From: SIG205 sp045545595
GTDB lineage: Bacteria > Bacillota_I > Bacilli_A > RF39 > UBA660
Assembly: GCA_045545595.1 (NCBI GenBank)
Contig: JAZQBG010000003.1
Span: 62,001 to 126,000 of the forward strand
Direction: 5' to 3'
DNA length: 64,000 bases
In this document: piece after piece, positions 33,287 to 42,608 of the stretch
How the letters are laid out: every line of letters begins with the position of its first letter
How positions within the stretch are numbered: position 1 is the first letter of the stretch
Position numbers and translations under genes: made by a program
Notes under the pieces: generated by a model
Database searches by the model: none
Told to the model about the DNA's origin: nothing
What the model saw: only the letters and a program-made list of their open reading frames with translations

Positions 33287-34369
33287 ATGGCAAAAGCTAA
33301 ACAAAAAACTATAGTATTAAAAGTTAGTGATGAAATTAAAAAAGAAATGATTAATCATTATGCATTTATGAGAAGAGAAAAAACTCCACCTTACGCTGTT
33401 TTTCAAGCACAGGATGCAGATACAATAATTACACTTTATGAATCTGGTAAAGCAATGTTTCAAGGAATAAGTGCGGATATAGATGCAAATATATGGAAAC
33501 AAAGAGAAGCTTTTTTACACCCTGAATTAACTATTGAAGAAAAACCAGTTGTTAAAAAGGAAGTTACAAAAACTGGTGAAGTTTGTCCTAAGTGTGGACA
33601 TGATATGGTTGTAAGAACTAGTAAGTATGGCGAATTTGAAGCTTGTAGTAATTATCCTAAATGTAAATATATTAAAGGTCAAGAAAATAAGAAACCAAAA
33701 ACTGTTGATAATACAGATTATCATAATGTATGCTCAATTGGATCTGATGAAGTTGGTACTGGTGACTTTTTTGGACCACTAGTAGTTACTGCTGCATATG
33801 TAACTATGGATGATATTAAATTTTTAGAAGATTTAGGTGTTAAAGATTCTAAAAAAATGAGTGATGAAACTATTCTTAAAGTTGTTCCAAAAATTAAAGA
33901 AAGAATTCAATATGAAACTAAGATACTTAGTAACGAACAATATAATTTAATGTATTCAGAAAAAATAAATATGAATACTTTTAAAGCATTAATGCATAAT
34001 GAAGTATTATATAAGTTAGAACAAAAACATAAAGATTATGATTATATTATTGTAGATCAATTTGTTAATCCTAAAAAATATTATGAATATTTGAAAGATG
34101 AAGAAAATGTTGTTAAAAATATTACATTTATGACTAAAGCTGAAGATAAGAATTTAGCAGTTGCTTGCGGATCATTAATAAGTAGATATACATTTCTTTT
34201 AGAACTTGATAAGTTAGGTGAAAAATATGATATGTTTTTACCTAAAGGTGCTTCTAATTTAGTTGATGAATTTGGAGTTAATTTTGTAAAGAAGTATGGA
34301 TTTGATGAACTTAAAAAAGTTTGTAAAATGAATTTTAAAAATGTAAATAAAATAAAAGAAAACATATAA
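33287..34369 (+). CDS. rnhC: Ribonuclease HIII with inserted topoisomerase-type zinc ribbon
   Basis: 360 residues. Residues 1-80 are the N-terminal TBP-like domain of RNase HIII (TPPYAVFQAQD, TIITLYESGKAMFQG). Residues 100-126 form a four-Cys zinc ribbon (CPKCG, then CSNYPKC) like those of topoisomerase I C-termini. From 150 comes the catalytic domain (GSDEVGTGDFFGPLVVTAAY, KDSKKMSD). It removes RNA from RNA-DNA hybrids. The extra zinc ribbon between the two standard domains is unusual and may add nucleic-acid binding. Confidence 0.93.
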   Translation: MAKAKQKTIVLKVSDEIKKEMINHYAFMRREKTPPYAVFQAQDADTIITLYESGKAMFQGISADIDANIWKQREAFLHPELTIEEKPVVKKEVTKTGEVCPKCGHDMVVRTSKYGEFEACSNYPKCKYIKGQENKKPKTVDNTDYHNVCSIGSDEVGTGDFFGPLVVTAAYVTMDDIKFLEDLGVKDSKKMSDETILKVVPKIKERIQYETKILSNEQYNLMYSEKINMNTFKALMHNEVLYKLEQKHKDYDYIIVDQFVNPKKYYEYLKDEENVVKNITFMTKAEDKNLAVACGSLISRYTFLLELDKLGEKYDMFLPKGASNLVDEFGVNFVKKYGFDELKKVCKMNFKNVNKIKENI

Positions 34370-34399
34370 AAGATGCTAGTCAAATGACTAACATCTTTT
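34367..34399. terminator. Bidirectional terminator
   Basis: AAAAGATG pairs with CATCTTTT around an inner AGTCA/TGACT stem, between convergent rnhC and the SDR gene. Confidence 0.75.
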
Positions 34400-35180
34400 A
34401 TCTATTTAATAAATCATATATTTTCGCACTTACTACATGAGATGTTGGAGCTCTATAAATAAAGCTTGGTTTATCAGTTTCGATAGCTTCTATAATTTTA
34501 TCTGTAATAGTGTTTAGTTTTTCTTTTTCCATTAATTCAAACATTAACTTCTCTTTAGCTTTAATTTTAGGAATTTGTTTTTTAAAATATGATGATTCTT
34601 GCATCCAATCATATTTGTTTTCTGCCATAAGTTGATTGAATCCTGTATGATATAATCCTGGTTCAATTAAAATTATATCAATATTATTACTAATTAACTT
34701 CATTTCATTTTTTAAAGTAGTCGCAAGTGTGTTTATTGCAGATTTAGTAGAACAGTATACTCCCATAAAACTAAAAGGCATAACTCCAGCTAAAGAACCC
34801 ATAATTATAATTCTACCCTTATCTTTTTTTATCATATTTTTAAGTACTACTTGTATAAGTTCAAATGTTCCAAATACATTAACATTAAAATTTTCTCTAA
34901 CATATTCAAAAGGTATTTCAGCAATAGAACCTCCATAACAAACTGCTGCATTACTAACTAATACATCGATATCTAGTTCTTCTACTTTTTTTCTGTCTTT
35001 AGGATCAGTTATATCAAGTTTAAAACATTTGACGTTTTTAATATCCTTATACTCTTTTTCAATACTTCTAAGTTGTTCATCAGTTCTAACTGTTAAAAAT
35101 ATTGTGTAATCCTTTTTTAATAAGTCATCAATAGTAGATTTTGCTATCCCACTACGTGCGCCTGTAAATAAAATGTTCAT
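34398..35180 (-). CDS. Short-chain dehydrogenase/reductase
   Basis: 260 residues: nucleotide motif TGARSGIAKS at the start, SNAAVCYGG, catalytic Ser in GSLAGV and the YxxxK pair in YCSTKSA. Rossmann oxidoreductase using NAD(P)H; substrate not evident. Single gene. Confidence 0.92.
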   Translation of the reverse strand: MNILFTGARSGIAKSTIDDLLKKDYTIFLTVRTDEQLRSIEKEYKDIKNVKCFKLDITDPKDRKKVEELDIDVLVSNAAVCYGGSIAEIPFEYVRENFNVNVFGTFELIQVVLKNMIKKDKGRIIIMGSLAGVMPFSFMGVYCSTKSAINTLATTLKNEMKLISNNIDIILIEPGLYHTGFNQLMAENKYDWMQESSYFKKQIPKIKAKEKLMFELMEKEKLNTITDKIIEAIETDKPSFIYRAPTSHVVSAKIYDLLNR

Positions 35181-35213
35181 AATATCACCATTAATATTAT
35201 GGACATTTTTTAA

Positions 35214-35933
35214 TTATTTATTATGACGAATTTCTACTTTTTTTAACCAACCTTTTTTGTATTTTAAAGATATAAACCCTATCATTGATATGATAAACGC
35301 ACCAAGACCATCTACTATTAAATCTTTCATGGTATCCTTTAATGCAATTCTACCAATTAAATCAGTTCCATCTTCAAGTGCAAATTTTTGCATATTTAAT
35401 CCTAATATTCCATCAAAAGTAAATTCATATATTTCCCAAACTACGCCTAAGGTTATTGAAAAACATAATGCGAAAAATGCAACAAATGCTGGGCTTAAAT
35501 TTAATCGCCATCTCTTATTTTTATTCATTATTGTTACTACAGAAAAACCAAGTGCTCCTAACATCGCACCACTAAATGTGTGTAATATTGTGTCCCAATG
35601 TGGAAAAGTATAATAAAAGTTTCTAACTTCTCCTAAAAATATTGCGCAATATAAGAAGATAACATACAATATTTCCATACTACTTGGTATTTCAAATTTC
35701 CATTTTTTCTCCAATATACTTGGAAGAAAAATTGCCGCTATTCCTAATAAACATTGAATCAACATTAAAACATAATCACTTTTAGTTTTTATTATTTCAC
35801 TACTAATATTTTTATTTGGTGAAACTACTATCATTATTATAACAAATATTGTTGATAGCAATAATGCTGCTAAGACAAATCCAGTTAAAATTTTATCCCA
35901 ATTTGTTATTTTTTTCTTTTTTGATTTTTTCAT
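35214..35933 (-). CDS. Polytopic membrane protein (DUF2238/YjdF-like)
   Basis: About 239 residues from ATG 35933 (AAGGAAG upstream); the longer frame to 36020 has no site. Six to seven membrane helices, with FPHWDTILHTFSGAMLGALG and GVVWEIYEFTFD as the conserved acidic/His patches that resemble YjdF/DUF2238 proteins. Function unknown. Confidence 0.75.
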   Translation of the reverse strand: MKKSKKKKITNWDKILTGFVLAALLLSTIFVIIMIVVSPNKNISSEIIKTKSDYVLMLIQCLLGIAAIFLPSILEKKWKFEIPSSMEILYVIFLYCAIFLGEVRNFYYTFPHWDTILHTFSGAMLGALGFSVVTIMNKNKRWRLNLSPAFVAFFALCFSITLGVVWEIYEFTFDGILGLNMQKFALEDGTDLIGRIALKDTMKDLIVDGLGAFIISMIGFISLKYKKGWLKKVEIRHNK

Positions 35934-36013
35934 ACTACACTTCCTTATAGTTATTTTATCATATTTGATAAATAGTGTGCATATAATTACTATAACAAAT
36001 TTAATAATTAGAA

Positions 36014-36042
36014 TTGACATTAAAAAAAAAATATCGTATAAT
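36014..36042 (+). promoter_or_regulatory. tRNA promoter
   Basis: TTGACA (36014-36019) and TATAAT (36037-36042), spacer 17, drive the two tRNA genes. Confidence 0.85.
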
Positions 36043-36065
36043 TTAAACTGTTATTGAGAAAACGC

Positions 36066-36149
36066 GCGAGTATGGCGGAATTGGCAGACGCGCTAGACTT
36101 AGAATCTAGTGTCTATGACGTGCAGGTTCAAGTCCTGTTACTCGCACCA
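36066..36149 (+). tRNA. tRNA-Leu (anticodon TAG)
   Basis: Acceptor GCGAGTA pairs with TACTCGC, followed by encoded ACCA. Anticodon stem CTAGA/TCTAG with loop CTTAGAA gives TAG. The extra arm between anticodon and T arms marks a class II tRNA; T arm AGGTTCAAGTCCT. Confidence 0.97.
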
Positions 36150-36153
36150 AACT

Positions 36154-36230
36154 GTCCTGGTAGCTCAGTTGGATAGAGCAATCGCCTTCTAAGCGATCGG
36201 TCAGGGGTTCGAATCCCTTCCAGGACACCA
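36154..36230 (+). tRNA. tRNA-Arg (anticodon TCT)
   Basis: Acceptor GTCCTGG/CCAGGAC with encoded CCA, D arm GCTCAGTTGGATAGAGC, anticodon stem ATCGC/GCGAT with loop CTTCTAA (TCT), T arm GGGGTTCGAATCCC. Reads AGA, the main Arg codon in such AT-rich genomes. Confidence 0.97.
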
Positions 36231-36238
36231 CTGAGAAT

Positions 36239-36267
36239 TAAAACGACTTGTCAAAAAGTCGTTTTTA
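36239..36267 (+). terminator. Terminator of the tRNA unit
   Basis: AAAACGACTT pairs with AAGTCGTTTT and is followed by T residues. Confidence 0.8.
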
Positions 36268-36282
36268 TGTTATTATGAATAT

Positions 36283-36335
36283 GTCAAGGGAACTTGTATA
36301 AAAATATAGCGTGAATTAAACGCTATATTTTTTTT
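36283..36335 (+). ncRNA. Orphan small RNA related to the antisense RNA at 24.6 kb
   Basis: TTGTCA (36248-36253) and TATTAT (36271-36276), spacer 17, precede GTCAAGGGAACTTG, a CAAG/CTTG hairpin with a GGAA tetraloop. A second hairpin AATATAGCGT/ACGCTATATT with eight T residues ends the RNA and doubles as the gerM terminator. About 28 of its upstream and 5' bases match the antisense RNA locus (GTTATwATGAATATGTCAAGG, AACTTG). No toxin gene is seen beside it. Confidence 0.5.
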
Positions 36336-37299
36336 ATTCTTCATTAAAAACAGTTTTTTCTATTTCTTCATTATCAACATAAAATACTATTTCATCTATA
36401 TCAAAATTATCCTTTATAGATAAAGATATAGTATATTTAACTTCTTCTAATATATTCATTTTATCTATATCATCTATTAGATAATTATTAAATTCTAATT
36501 TCATCTGTTTATCTTTTATTTCATAATTTAATAGTTCAGTATTAGAATTTAGAAAACTCATTAAATTATTTTCATAAGTAGGATTTCCTGCTAATTCCTC
36601 AATTATAACTTTAACTTTATCATCAGTGTTATTTGTATATTTAGTTACTGGTACATAGTAGTAATTATCATTATACTTGTTTATATAATAAACAGTTACT
36701 GGCTCTACATCTTTTAAACTAGTTATATTAAAAACTTTATTAATACCAAAACTTCTATCTAGTATCGTTGGTAAGAATTTTTTACTCTTTGGTAATTCTG
36801 TTAATAAGGTTCCATCTACATAAATTAATACTCCTTTTACCTCTTTAATACTTGTCAAAGTGTAACAAATTGACTCTATCATTTTTTCTTCATAATCTTC
36901 ATTTATATCTAAGAATTCTTTTGAAAAATCAATTTTTAAAGTTCCATCTTCAAATATTACACTTAAAATTTTAGTATCAACAGGAATTATAGCTTTAAAT
37001 CCATTAGGTATCAAACTTTCTTTAGTACCACCTATTATCATTGCTTCAATTAATTCTTGTGCTTTTGATTCTATATTTTTATCTTCAGTATTAACATAAG
37101 AAATTGTAGTTCTAGCAATATAATTATTTTTATCTAAAAGATAGATTTCATGCATATTAGTAGTATCTAAGTTAACATATTGCTCGGTTTGTGGCACCTC
37201 TAAATCCTTTGTATTATCTGGCAATAAATACATTAACATCAGTACAAATAATGTGAATGTTGCTAAAGTAATTTTTCTAATAGAAATTCTTTTTAACAT
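36334..37299 (-). CDS. gerM: Sporulation/germination lipoprotein-type protein GerM
   Basis: About 321 residues from ATG 37299 (AGAGGTGG upstream). One N-terminal membrane helix (TLATFTLFVLMLMYLL), then two copies of the GerM domain (about 75-165 and 215-315), each with the strand pattern ending in the peptide-binding cleft. In B. subtilis GerM connects the SpoIIIA-SpoIIQ channel during engulfment. No lipobox Cys is apparent here, so it is anchored by the helix. Confidence 0.9.
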   Translation of the reverse strand: MLKRISIRKITLATFTLFVLMLMYLLPDNTKDLEVPQTEQYVNLDTTNMHEIYLLDKNNYIARTTISYVNTEDKNIESKAQELIEAMIIGGTKESLIPNGFKAIIPVDTKILSVIFEDGTLKIDFSKEFLDINEDYEEKMIESICYTLTSIKEVKGVLIYVDGTLLTELPKSKKFLPTILDRSFGINKVFNITSLKDVEPVTVYYINKYNDNYYYVPVTKYTNNTDDKVKVIIEELAGNPTYENNLMSFLNSNTELLNYEIKDKQMKLEFNNYLIDDIDKMNILEEVKYTISLSIKDNFDIDEIVFYVDNEEIEKTVFNEE

Positions 37300-37366
37300 A
37301 AATTCCACCTCTAATTAATGATATGTGAGTTTAATAAAAAAAGTCGTTTTTTTTACGACTTTTATT

Positions 37367-37573
37367 TTATATTGATAATTCTCCTAATTTTAAAAGTTCT
37401 ACTACTGCTTGTGCTCTACCCTTAACTCCAAGCTTTTGCATTGCATTAGATATATGGTTTCTAACTGTTTTTTCACTAATATCTAATTCACTAGCGATTT
37501 CTTTTGTACTTTTATTTTTTATAAGTAACTCAAATACCTCTTTTTCTCTTTTAGTCATTATTTCCTTACTCAT
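37367..37573 (-). CDS. gerE: Sporulation regulator GerE
   Basis: 68 residues from ATG 37573 (GTGAGGG upstream). The single LuxR-type HTH reads TKREKEVFELLIKNKSTKEI, then SEKTVRNHISNAMQKLGVKG and QAVVELLKLGEL, close to B. subtilis GerE over its whole length. GerE controls late mother-cell (sigma K) coat genes. Next to gerM and spoIIIAH here. Confidence 0.97.
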   Translation of the reverse strand: MSKEIMTKREKEVFELLIKNKSTKEIASELDISEKTVRNHISNAMQKLGVKGRAQAVVELLKLGELSI

Positions 37574-37665
37574 TGTTTCCCTCACTTTCCTCACAATAGA
37601 GGTGGTTTATATTTTCATTCATAATATTGTATGTTTATTTTTAGTTTTAGTGAGGGACAAAAACA

Positions 37666-37690
37666 CAAAAAAACTAACCTTAGTTAGTTT
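37666..37690 (-). terminator. Terminator after spoIIIAH
   Basis: AACTAAC pairs with GTTAGTT and is followed by a T run on the minus strand, partly inside the 3' end of the gene. Confidence 0.7.
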
Positions 37691-38196
37691 TGAAATTTTA
37701 CAGATATATACATCTTTGTATCGAAATCTTCTTGGATACTTCTCATAATATTATTTGCTAATTCTGTAGTATGTTCACTACCAGAGACTACTACTCTTAC
37801 TTGATTGTTATCATCGATTTTTACAAAAGAATCTAATTTGAAATTTTCTTTAATCTTTTTTTCTAACAATTGTTCTTTTCCTTTTAATGAATTCAAATCT
37901 TTTAATTTTTCAAATGCATTATTTTTATCTTCTGTACTTGCCTCTTTATTATTTAATGTTTCATTAAGTGAATTAATTTCTTCTGTTCTTTCTTCTTCAG
38001 CTTCTACTCTTAATGCGGTTAATAATTCACTTTCTTTTATTACTGCCTTTTCTTCACTAGTCTCACTAGTTGTTTCTTCAGTTTGATTTGAATTATTAGT
38101 TAATAAAAGTTCATTCGGCATTGTAATATAATATACACTTAGTACAAGAATTAAACTGAACAATGTTAAAAACCATATACTTTGCTTATTAATCAT
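37684..38196 (-). CDS. spoIIIAH: SpoIIIAH-like sporulation protein
   Basis: About 170 residues from ATG 38196. MINKQSIWFLTLFSLILVLS then VYYITMP is the diagnostic N-terminal membrane segment; a Thr/Glu linker and a YscJ/FliF-like ring domain follow (VKIDDNNQVRVVVSG to MYISVKFQN). In Bacillus the protein sits in the mother-cell membrane and pairs with SpoIIQ to join the two cells. The rest of the spoIIIA operon is not in the window; the gene stands alone. Confidence 0.92.
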   Translation of the reverse strand: MINKQSIWFLTLFSLILVLSVYYITMPNELLLTNNSNQTEETTSETSEEKAVIKESELLTALRVEAEEERTEEINSLNETLNNKEASTEDKNNAFEKLKDLNSLKGKEQLLEKKIKENFKLDSFVKIDDNNQVRVVVSGSEHTTELANNIMRSIQEDFDTKMYISVKFQN

Positions 38197-38260
38197 ATAT
38201 ATCCCTCGCTTCAATAAATTATATTATGATTAATAACAAATATTCCAAATTAAATTAATT

Positions 38261-39118
38261 TTACATAAATGGTATAAAATGATAGAAATAATCTAGTACA
38301 AGTACTCCTATTGCGATAATAATTAATACCAATATAGTAATTAATATTTTTATTAAAACATTATTTGATTTAACGTTTTCATTTAAATCTGATAATCCTT
38401 CAAAATCTCTCTTTGAAAATGTAAATGAGTCAGAATAAAAACTTTCTTCTTCATCATCTTCCTGTTTTTTTGTTTCAACTTTAATTTCATCTTTTACGTC
38501 CTTTTGAGGAGGTACTATATCAGAATTATTAGATATATCAGCAAGTGGTAATGCACTAGTAGCATGTAAATCTGATAGTAATCCTAATGGATCATTATCT
38601 TCCTCTTCATTAACTATTTTATTGCTAACTTTATTATTTTTATTAGTAATAGAATTAATTAAATCTTTTAAATCTTCTTTTTGTTGTTCTAAATCATCAG
38701 TTGCTTTTTCTTTTTTACTTTTAATATCTAAATTACTTAAAATATCATATTGGGTATTTCTTAATTTTCTCATTTTATCTTTTTCATCTAATGTATCTTT
38801 TTCATCTTTAACTTTTTGCAATAAAGCATTTATATCATAATTTTTTTCTTCGTAACTTTCTTCTTCAACTTCTATATCATCATAGTCAAATTTTTTATCA
38901 TTTAACATATTTCTATATGATTTAGTACGCTGATAATCTTCTCTACTTTGAATTATACTTTTTAATTTAGTAATATCAATTTCATTATTTGTATCTATGA
39001 CTGTTTCGTTTGAAGAATACACACTATAATCTGTTTTTCTATACAAATTTTCATTTTTAGCTGCTCTACCTACAAACTCATCATTTTGATTATAGTATTT
39101 TTCCATTCTACTCTTCAT
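38261..39118 (-). CDS. Tail-anchored protein of unknown function
   Basis: About 285 residues: a long, highly charged Asp/Glu/Lys region with coiled-coil potential (about 85-165) and a single C-terminal membrane helix (IKILITILVLIIIAIGVLVL) followed by only ten residues. No known domain. Located just upstream of spoIIIAH in the same orientation. Confidence 0.65.
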   Translation of the reverse strand: MKSRMEKYYNQNDEFVGRAAKNENLYRKTDYSVYSSNETVIDTNNEIDITKLKSIIQSREDYQRTKSYRNMLNDKKFDYDDIEVEEESYEEKNYDINALLQKVKDEKDTLDEKDKMRKLRNTQYDILSNLDIKSKKEKATDDLEQQKEDLKDLINSITNKNNKVSNKIVNEEEDNDPLGLLSDLHATSALPLADISNNSDIVPPQKDVKDEIKVETKKQEDDEEESFYSDSFTFSKRDFEGLSDLNENVKSNNVLIKILITILVLIIIAIGVLVLDYFYHFIPFM

Positions 39119-39248
39119 AAACAATCACCCTCGACTTTTACTATATATACCAAAATAATAACATATTTTCGACAAAAATAAAACATATAATACTTTTTTT
39201 GTTGCTTTTTTCTCTATTAATTTATATAATTTAAAAGAGGTGAATATA

Positions 39249-39437
39249 ATGGTAAAGGTAAATAAAGATACTTGTATTGGTTGTGGAGCATGTCAAGCAT
39301 TAGTTAGTGATGTGTTTGATATTGATGATGATGGATTAGCATATGTAATGGATGATGCTAAAGTAGAAGAAAACATTGATGAAGTTAAGGAAGCAGCTGA
39401 TAATTGCCCTACTGGTGCGATAGTTGTTGATGAATAA
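39249..39437 (+). CDS. fer: 4Fe-4S ferredoxin
   Basis: 62 residues from ATG 39249 (AGAGGTG upstream). CIGCGACQ and the distant Cys in DNCPTGAI bind a single [4Fe-4S] cluster, as in the Bacillus-type ferredoxins. Electron carrier for anaerobic redox steps. Single gene with its own terminator. Confidence 0.95.
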   Translation: MVKVNKDTCIGCGACQALVSDVFDIDDDGLAYVMDDAKVEENIDEVKEAADNCPTGAIVVDE

Positions 39438-39438
39438 A

Positions 39439-39466
39439 AAATAAGCGATTGCGCTTATTTTTTTTG
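39439..39466. terminator. Terminator of ferredoxin gene
   Basis: AAATAAGCG pairs with CGCTTATTT, followed by T residues. Confidence 0.8.
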
Positions 39467-39931
39467 ATATTCAATGTTATATTGTTGTTTTAGTTTATCT
39501 ATTTCTTCTTTTGATGTATAAATTAGTATTTTGTTTATTATTATCCCTGATATATCTATATTAGGGATTTCATCTGAGAGATTATTTTTCTGTAATATAT
39601 TTTTATAGTGAGAAACAAAATTTTCTAGATTATCAAAACTATATTCTTTAAGTTCTTCTTTTATTTTTTCATTCCATGTTTCTCTGATATTTGAATATAA
39701 TTTTTTTATTTGATACTTATTTTTTTCTAATATTGAAAACTTTTCATTAAAATTTTTACTGCTTAAAGTATTTTTAAAATCTACTAAATACTCTGAATAA
39801 TTATTTATATCAGAAACTGTTTCACTAAATACCATTACAGTTTTATTCTCATTATTTATAAATATATAATATTGAAATACTAATACTATTATAAAAAGAA
39901 AACTAAGAATGGATCTTGCGAATTTTGTCAT
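39455..39931 (-). CDS. Small membrane-anchored helical protein
   Basis: About 158 residues: N-terminal membrane helix (FARSILSFLFIIVLVFQYYI) and an extracytoplasmic helical domain without recognised motifs. It lies downstream of the P-type ATPase gene in divergent-free tandem orientation, ahead of a 22-base gap, so the two may be linked only by position. Confidence 0.65.
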   Translation of the reverse strand: MTKFARSILSFLFIIVLVFQYYIFINNENKTVMVFSETVSDINNYSEYLVDFKNTLSSKNFNEKFSILEKNKYQIKKLYSNIRETWNEKIKEELKEYSFDNLENFVSHYKNILQKNNLSDEIPNIDISGIIINKILIYTSKEEIDKLKQQYNIEYQKK

Positions 39932-39965
39932 AATAATCACCATTCTTAGTATTATCTTTTATTTG

Positions 39966-42584
39966 TTAATTAAACTTATTTTTTATTTTTTTATATACTT
40001 CCATAACTATCAATACAATAGTTGAGATTAAGAATAAATATAATATATGAATAGCTGGAATTGAAATTGTTTGAAGAAACTTAGACATAAACGGTACTTC
40101 CATAACAATTATTTGTAAGAGAACTGAACATATAACTCCACCAACGATTAATTTATTAGTTTTTAATGGAACACTAAATGCTGAATTACTTTCACTTCTA
40201 CAGTTAAATACATGGATATTTTGTATAAATACCATTAATGCCATAATGTAACCTCTTGCCATTGTAACTTCCATATTTAATACATTTATTAAAATGTACC
40301 ATGTAATAAATACTACAGTTCCTATTACTAAACCTGATACTATAATTTCTCTAAGCAAGTTTTTATCGAATAATGGTTCTTTTGGATTTCTTGGTTTTTC
40401 CTTCATAATACCATTTTCTGCTTTTTCAAATGATAAAGCAAAATCTTGAATACCATCCGTTACTACATTAAGCCATAAAAGTTGTATTGCGACTAATGGC
40501 ATTGGTAAATCAAATAAAATTGATAAACAGAAGAATAATACTTCAGCCATACCACAAGAAATTAAGAATAAAATTATTTTACGTATATTAGAATACGCTA
40601 CACGTCCTTCTTTTACACCAGCAACAATTGATTTAAAATTGTCATCAATTACTATCATATTTGCAGTTTCACGCGCTATATCAGTACCACTTCCCATAGC
40701 GATACCAATATTCGCACTTTTTAATGCTGGAGCGTCATTTACTCCGTCACCAGTAACCGCAACAAACTCACCTTGTCTTTTTAATGATTCAACAATTTCA
40801 AGTTTTTGCAAAGGTGTTACTCTTGTAAATATTATCTTACTAGATACAAATTTATCAAATTCTTCTTTACCTTTTGATAAGTATTCATCTACTTCTTCAC
40901 CATTAGTTACATCATCATATGTATTAGTTAATTTTAAATCTTTTGCAATAGAAAATGCAGTTAGAGGATGATCCCCTGTAATCATTAAAACTTTTATACC
41001 TGCATTTCTACATTCATTAATAGATGCAACTGCTTCTTTACGTATTGGGTCAATAAAACCAACCATACCCATGAATGTTAATTTCTTTATATCATGTTCA
41101 CAATAACTATCTTGTTTTTTAACTTTACCATTTGCGATAGCTATAACTCTATATCCATCTTTCGCAAGACTTTCATTTTGTTCTTCTAGTATATTAGAAT
41201 TTATTTTTTCATCAATTAAATTAATATCACTACAAAATTCTTTTACTTTTTCTAATGAACCTTTTACTGTACAATATGTTTCACCATTCATTTCATAGAA
41301 TACTGCTGAATATTTATTTTCTGATTCATATGGAATAATTTCTAAAGTTTTAATATTGTGAGTTTTTATATTTAATTTTTTACCTAGAACTAGGAAAGCA
41401 ATATCTATTGAGTCACCTAGTCTTTTATTTTTATCAATACTAGCCTCATTATTTAATACACCATATAAAGCTAGATCTTTTGCATACTCTATGTTTTCAC
41501 CTATTACTTCACCTTTAATATCATAACCAGTACCAGATATTTCATAGCTAGTGTTATTTGGAAGTAATATCTTCTTTGCAGTTTGTTCATTAACTGTTAA
41601 TGTACCAGTTTTATCACTTGCAATTACTGTACAACTTCCTAATGATTCAACAGAGTTTAATTTTCTTACAATTACATTTTTCTTAGCCATTTTATTAGAA
41701 GCAATCGTTAGAGCCATAGTTAAAGCAAGGGGTAATCCTTCTGGCATTGCAGAAACTGCTAATGCAATTACTGACAAAAATATTTCATGATATGGTACAT
41801 TTTTAGTTATTAGTAGAAATGTAATGATTACAGCTACAATTAATACTAACATACTAATTTGTTTAGAAAACTTTTCCACACGTATTGTTAATGGAGATTT
41901 TTCTTCTTTTGTCTCATTTATACTGTGTGCGATTTTTCCTATTTCAGTATTAAGTCCTACTGCAACAACTATAGCTTTAGCTCTACCTGTTACTACATTT
42001 GTGCCAGCAAATAACATATTACTTTGTTCTGTTATAGCAGCATTACTTTTTGAAACTATATCACTTGTTTTATTTACTTGTACACTTTCACCTGTTAATA
42101 TTGATTCATCAACCATAAAGTTATGAGCTTCTACAATTCTTAAATCAGCCGATATTTTGTCTCCTGATTCTAAAAGTACATAATCTCCTATTGTTAATTC
42201 AGTAGAATCTATTACAATTACTTTGTCGTTTCTTACAACTCTAGTTTTAACTGTTACTAATTTTTCTAAAGCTTCAGCTGTATTGTTAGCTTTATTTTCC
42301 TGATAAGTTCCCATTATAATATCAATTAATACTATAGCTATTATTGCAACTGCATCAATTACTTCACCAACTATTAATGATGCTAAAATTGCAAACAATA
42401 ACAATATTATAATTGGATCTTTAAATTCATTAAAAAATATTTTTATAACACTGTCTTTTTTCTTTTTTGGTAATGTATTCTTGCCATATTTCTTAATTCT
42501 TTTATTAGCTTCTGCACTACTTAATCCTTTACTACTTGTATTTAATTCTTTTTCTAAATCTTCTATTTTTTTATTGTAAAACAT
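39966..42584 (-). CDS. P-type cation-transporting ATPase (Ca2+/Mn2+ type)
   Basis: 872 residues, complete P2-type architecture: actuator motif TGES, phosphorylation site SDKTGTLT, KGSLEK nucleotide-site Lys, GDGVNDAPAL hinge, and helices M4 (SAMPEGLPLAL) and M6 (WLNVVTDG) with the cation-binding residues of calcium pumps. It should export Ca2+ or Mn2+. A riboswitch-like leader upstream favours manganese. Confidence 0.95.
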   Translation of the reverse strand: MFYNKKIEDLEKELNTSSKGLSSAEANKRIKKYGKNTLPKKKKDSVIKIFFNEFKDPIIILLLFAILASLIVGEVIDAVAIIAIVLIDIIMGTYQENKANNTAEALEKLVTVKTRVVRNDKVIVIDSTELTIGDYVLLESGDKISADLRIVEAHNFMVDESILTGESVQVNKTSDIVSKSNAAITEQSNMLFAGTNVVTGRAKAIVVAVGLNTEIGKIAHSINETKEEKSPLTIRVEKFSKQISMLVLIVAVIITFLLITKNVPYHEIFLSVIALAVSAMPEGLPLALTMALTIASNKMAKKNVIVRKLNSVESLGSCTVIASDKTGTLTVNEQTAKKILLPNNTSYEISGTGYDIKGEVIGENIEYAKDLALYGVLNNEASIDKNKRLGDSIDIAFLVLGKKLNIKTHNIKTLEIIPYESENKYSAVFYEMNGETYCTVKGSLEKVKEFCSDINLIDEKINSNILEEQNESLAKDGYRVIAIANGKVKKQDSYCEHDIKKLTFMGMVGFIDPIRKEAVASINECRNAGIKVLMITGDHPLTAFSIAKDLKLTNTYDDVTNGEEVDEYLSKGKEEFDKFVSSKIIFTRVTPLQKLEIVESLKRQGEFVAVTGDGVNDAPALKSANIGIAMGSGTDIARETANMIVIDDNFKSIVAGVKEGRVAYSNIRKIILFLISCGMAEVLFFCLSILFDLPMPLVAIQLLWLNVVTDGIQDFALSFEKAENGIMKEKPRNPKEPLFDKNLLREIIVSGLVIGTVVFITWYILINVLNMEVTMARGYIMALMVFIQNIHVFNCRSESNSAFSVPLKTNKLIVGGVICSVLLQIIVMEVPFMSKFLQTISIPAIHILYLFLISTIVLIVMEVYKKIKNKFN

Positions 42585-42608
42585 GTTACTCCTCCATTCT
42601 ACTAAAAA

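Noticed and set aside
36276..36303. IS or transposon remnant
   Set aside because: The shared element is limited to promoter and 5' hairpin sequence, with no inverted ends or transposase fragment at either copy.
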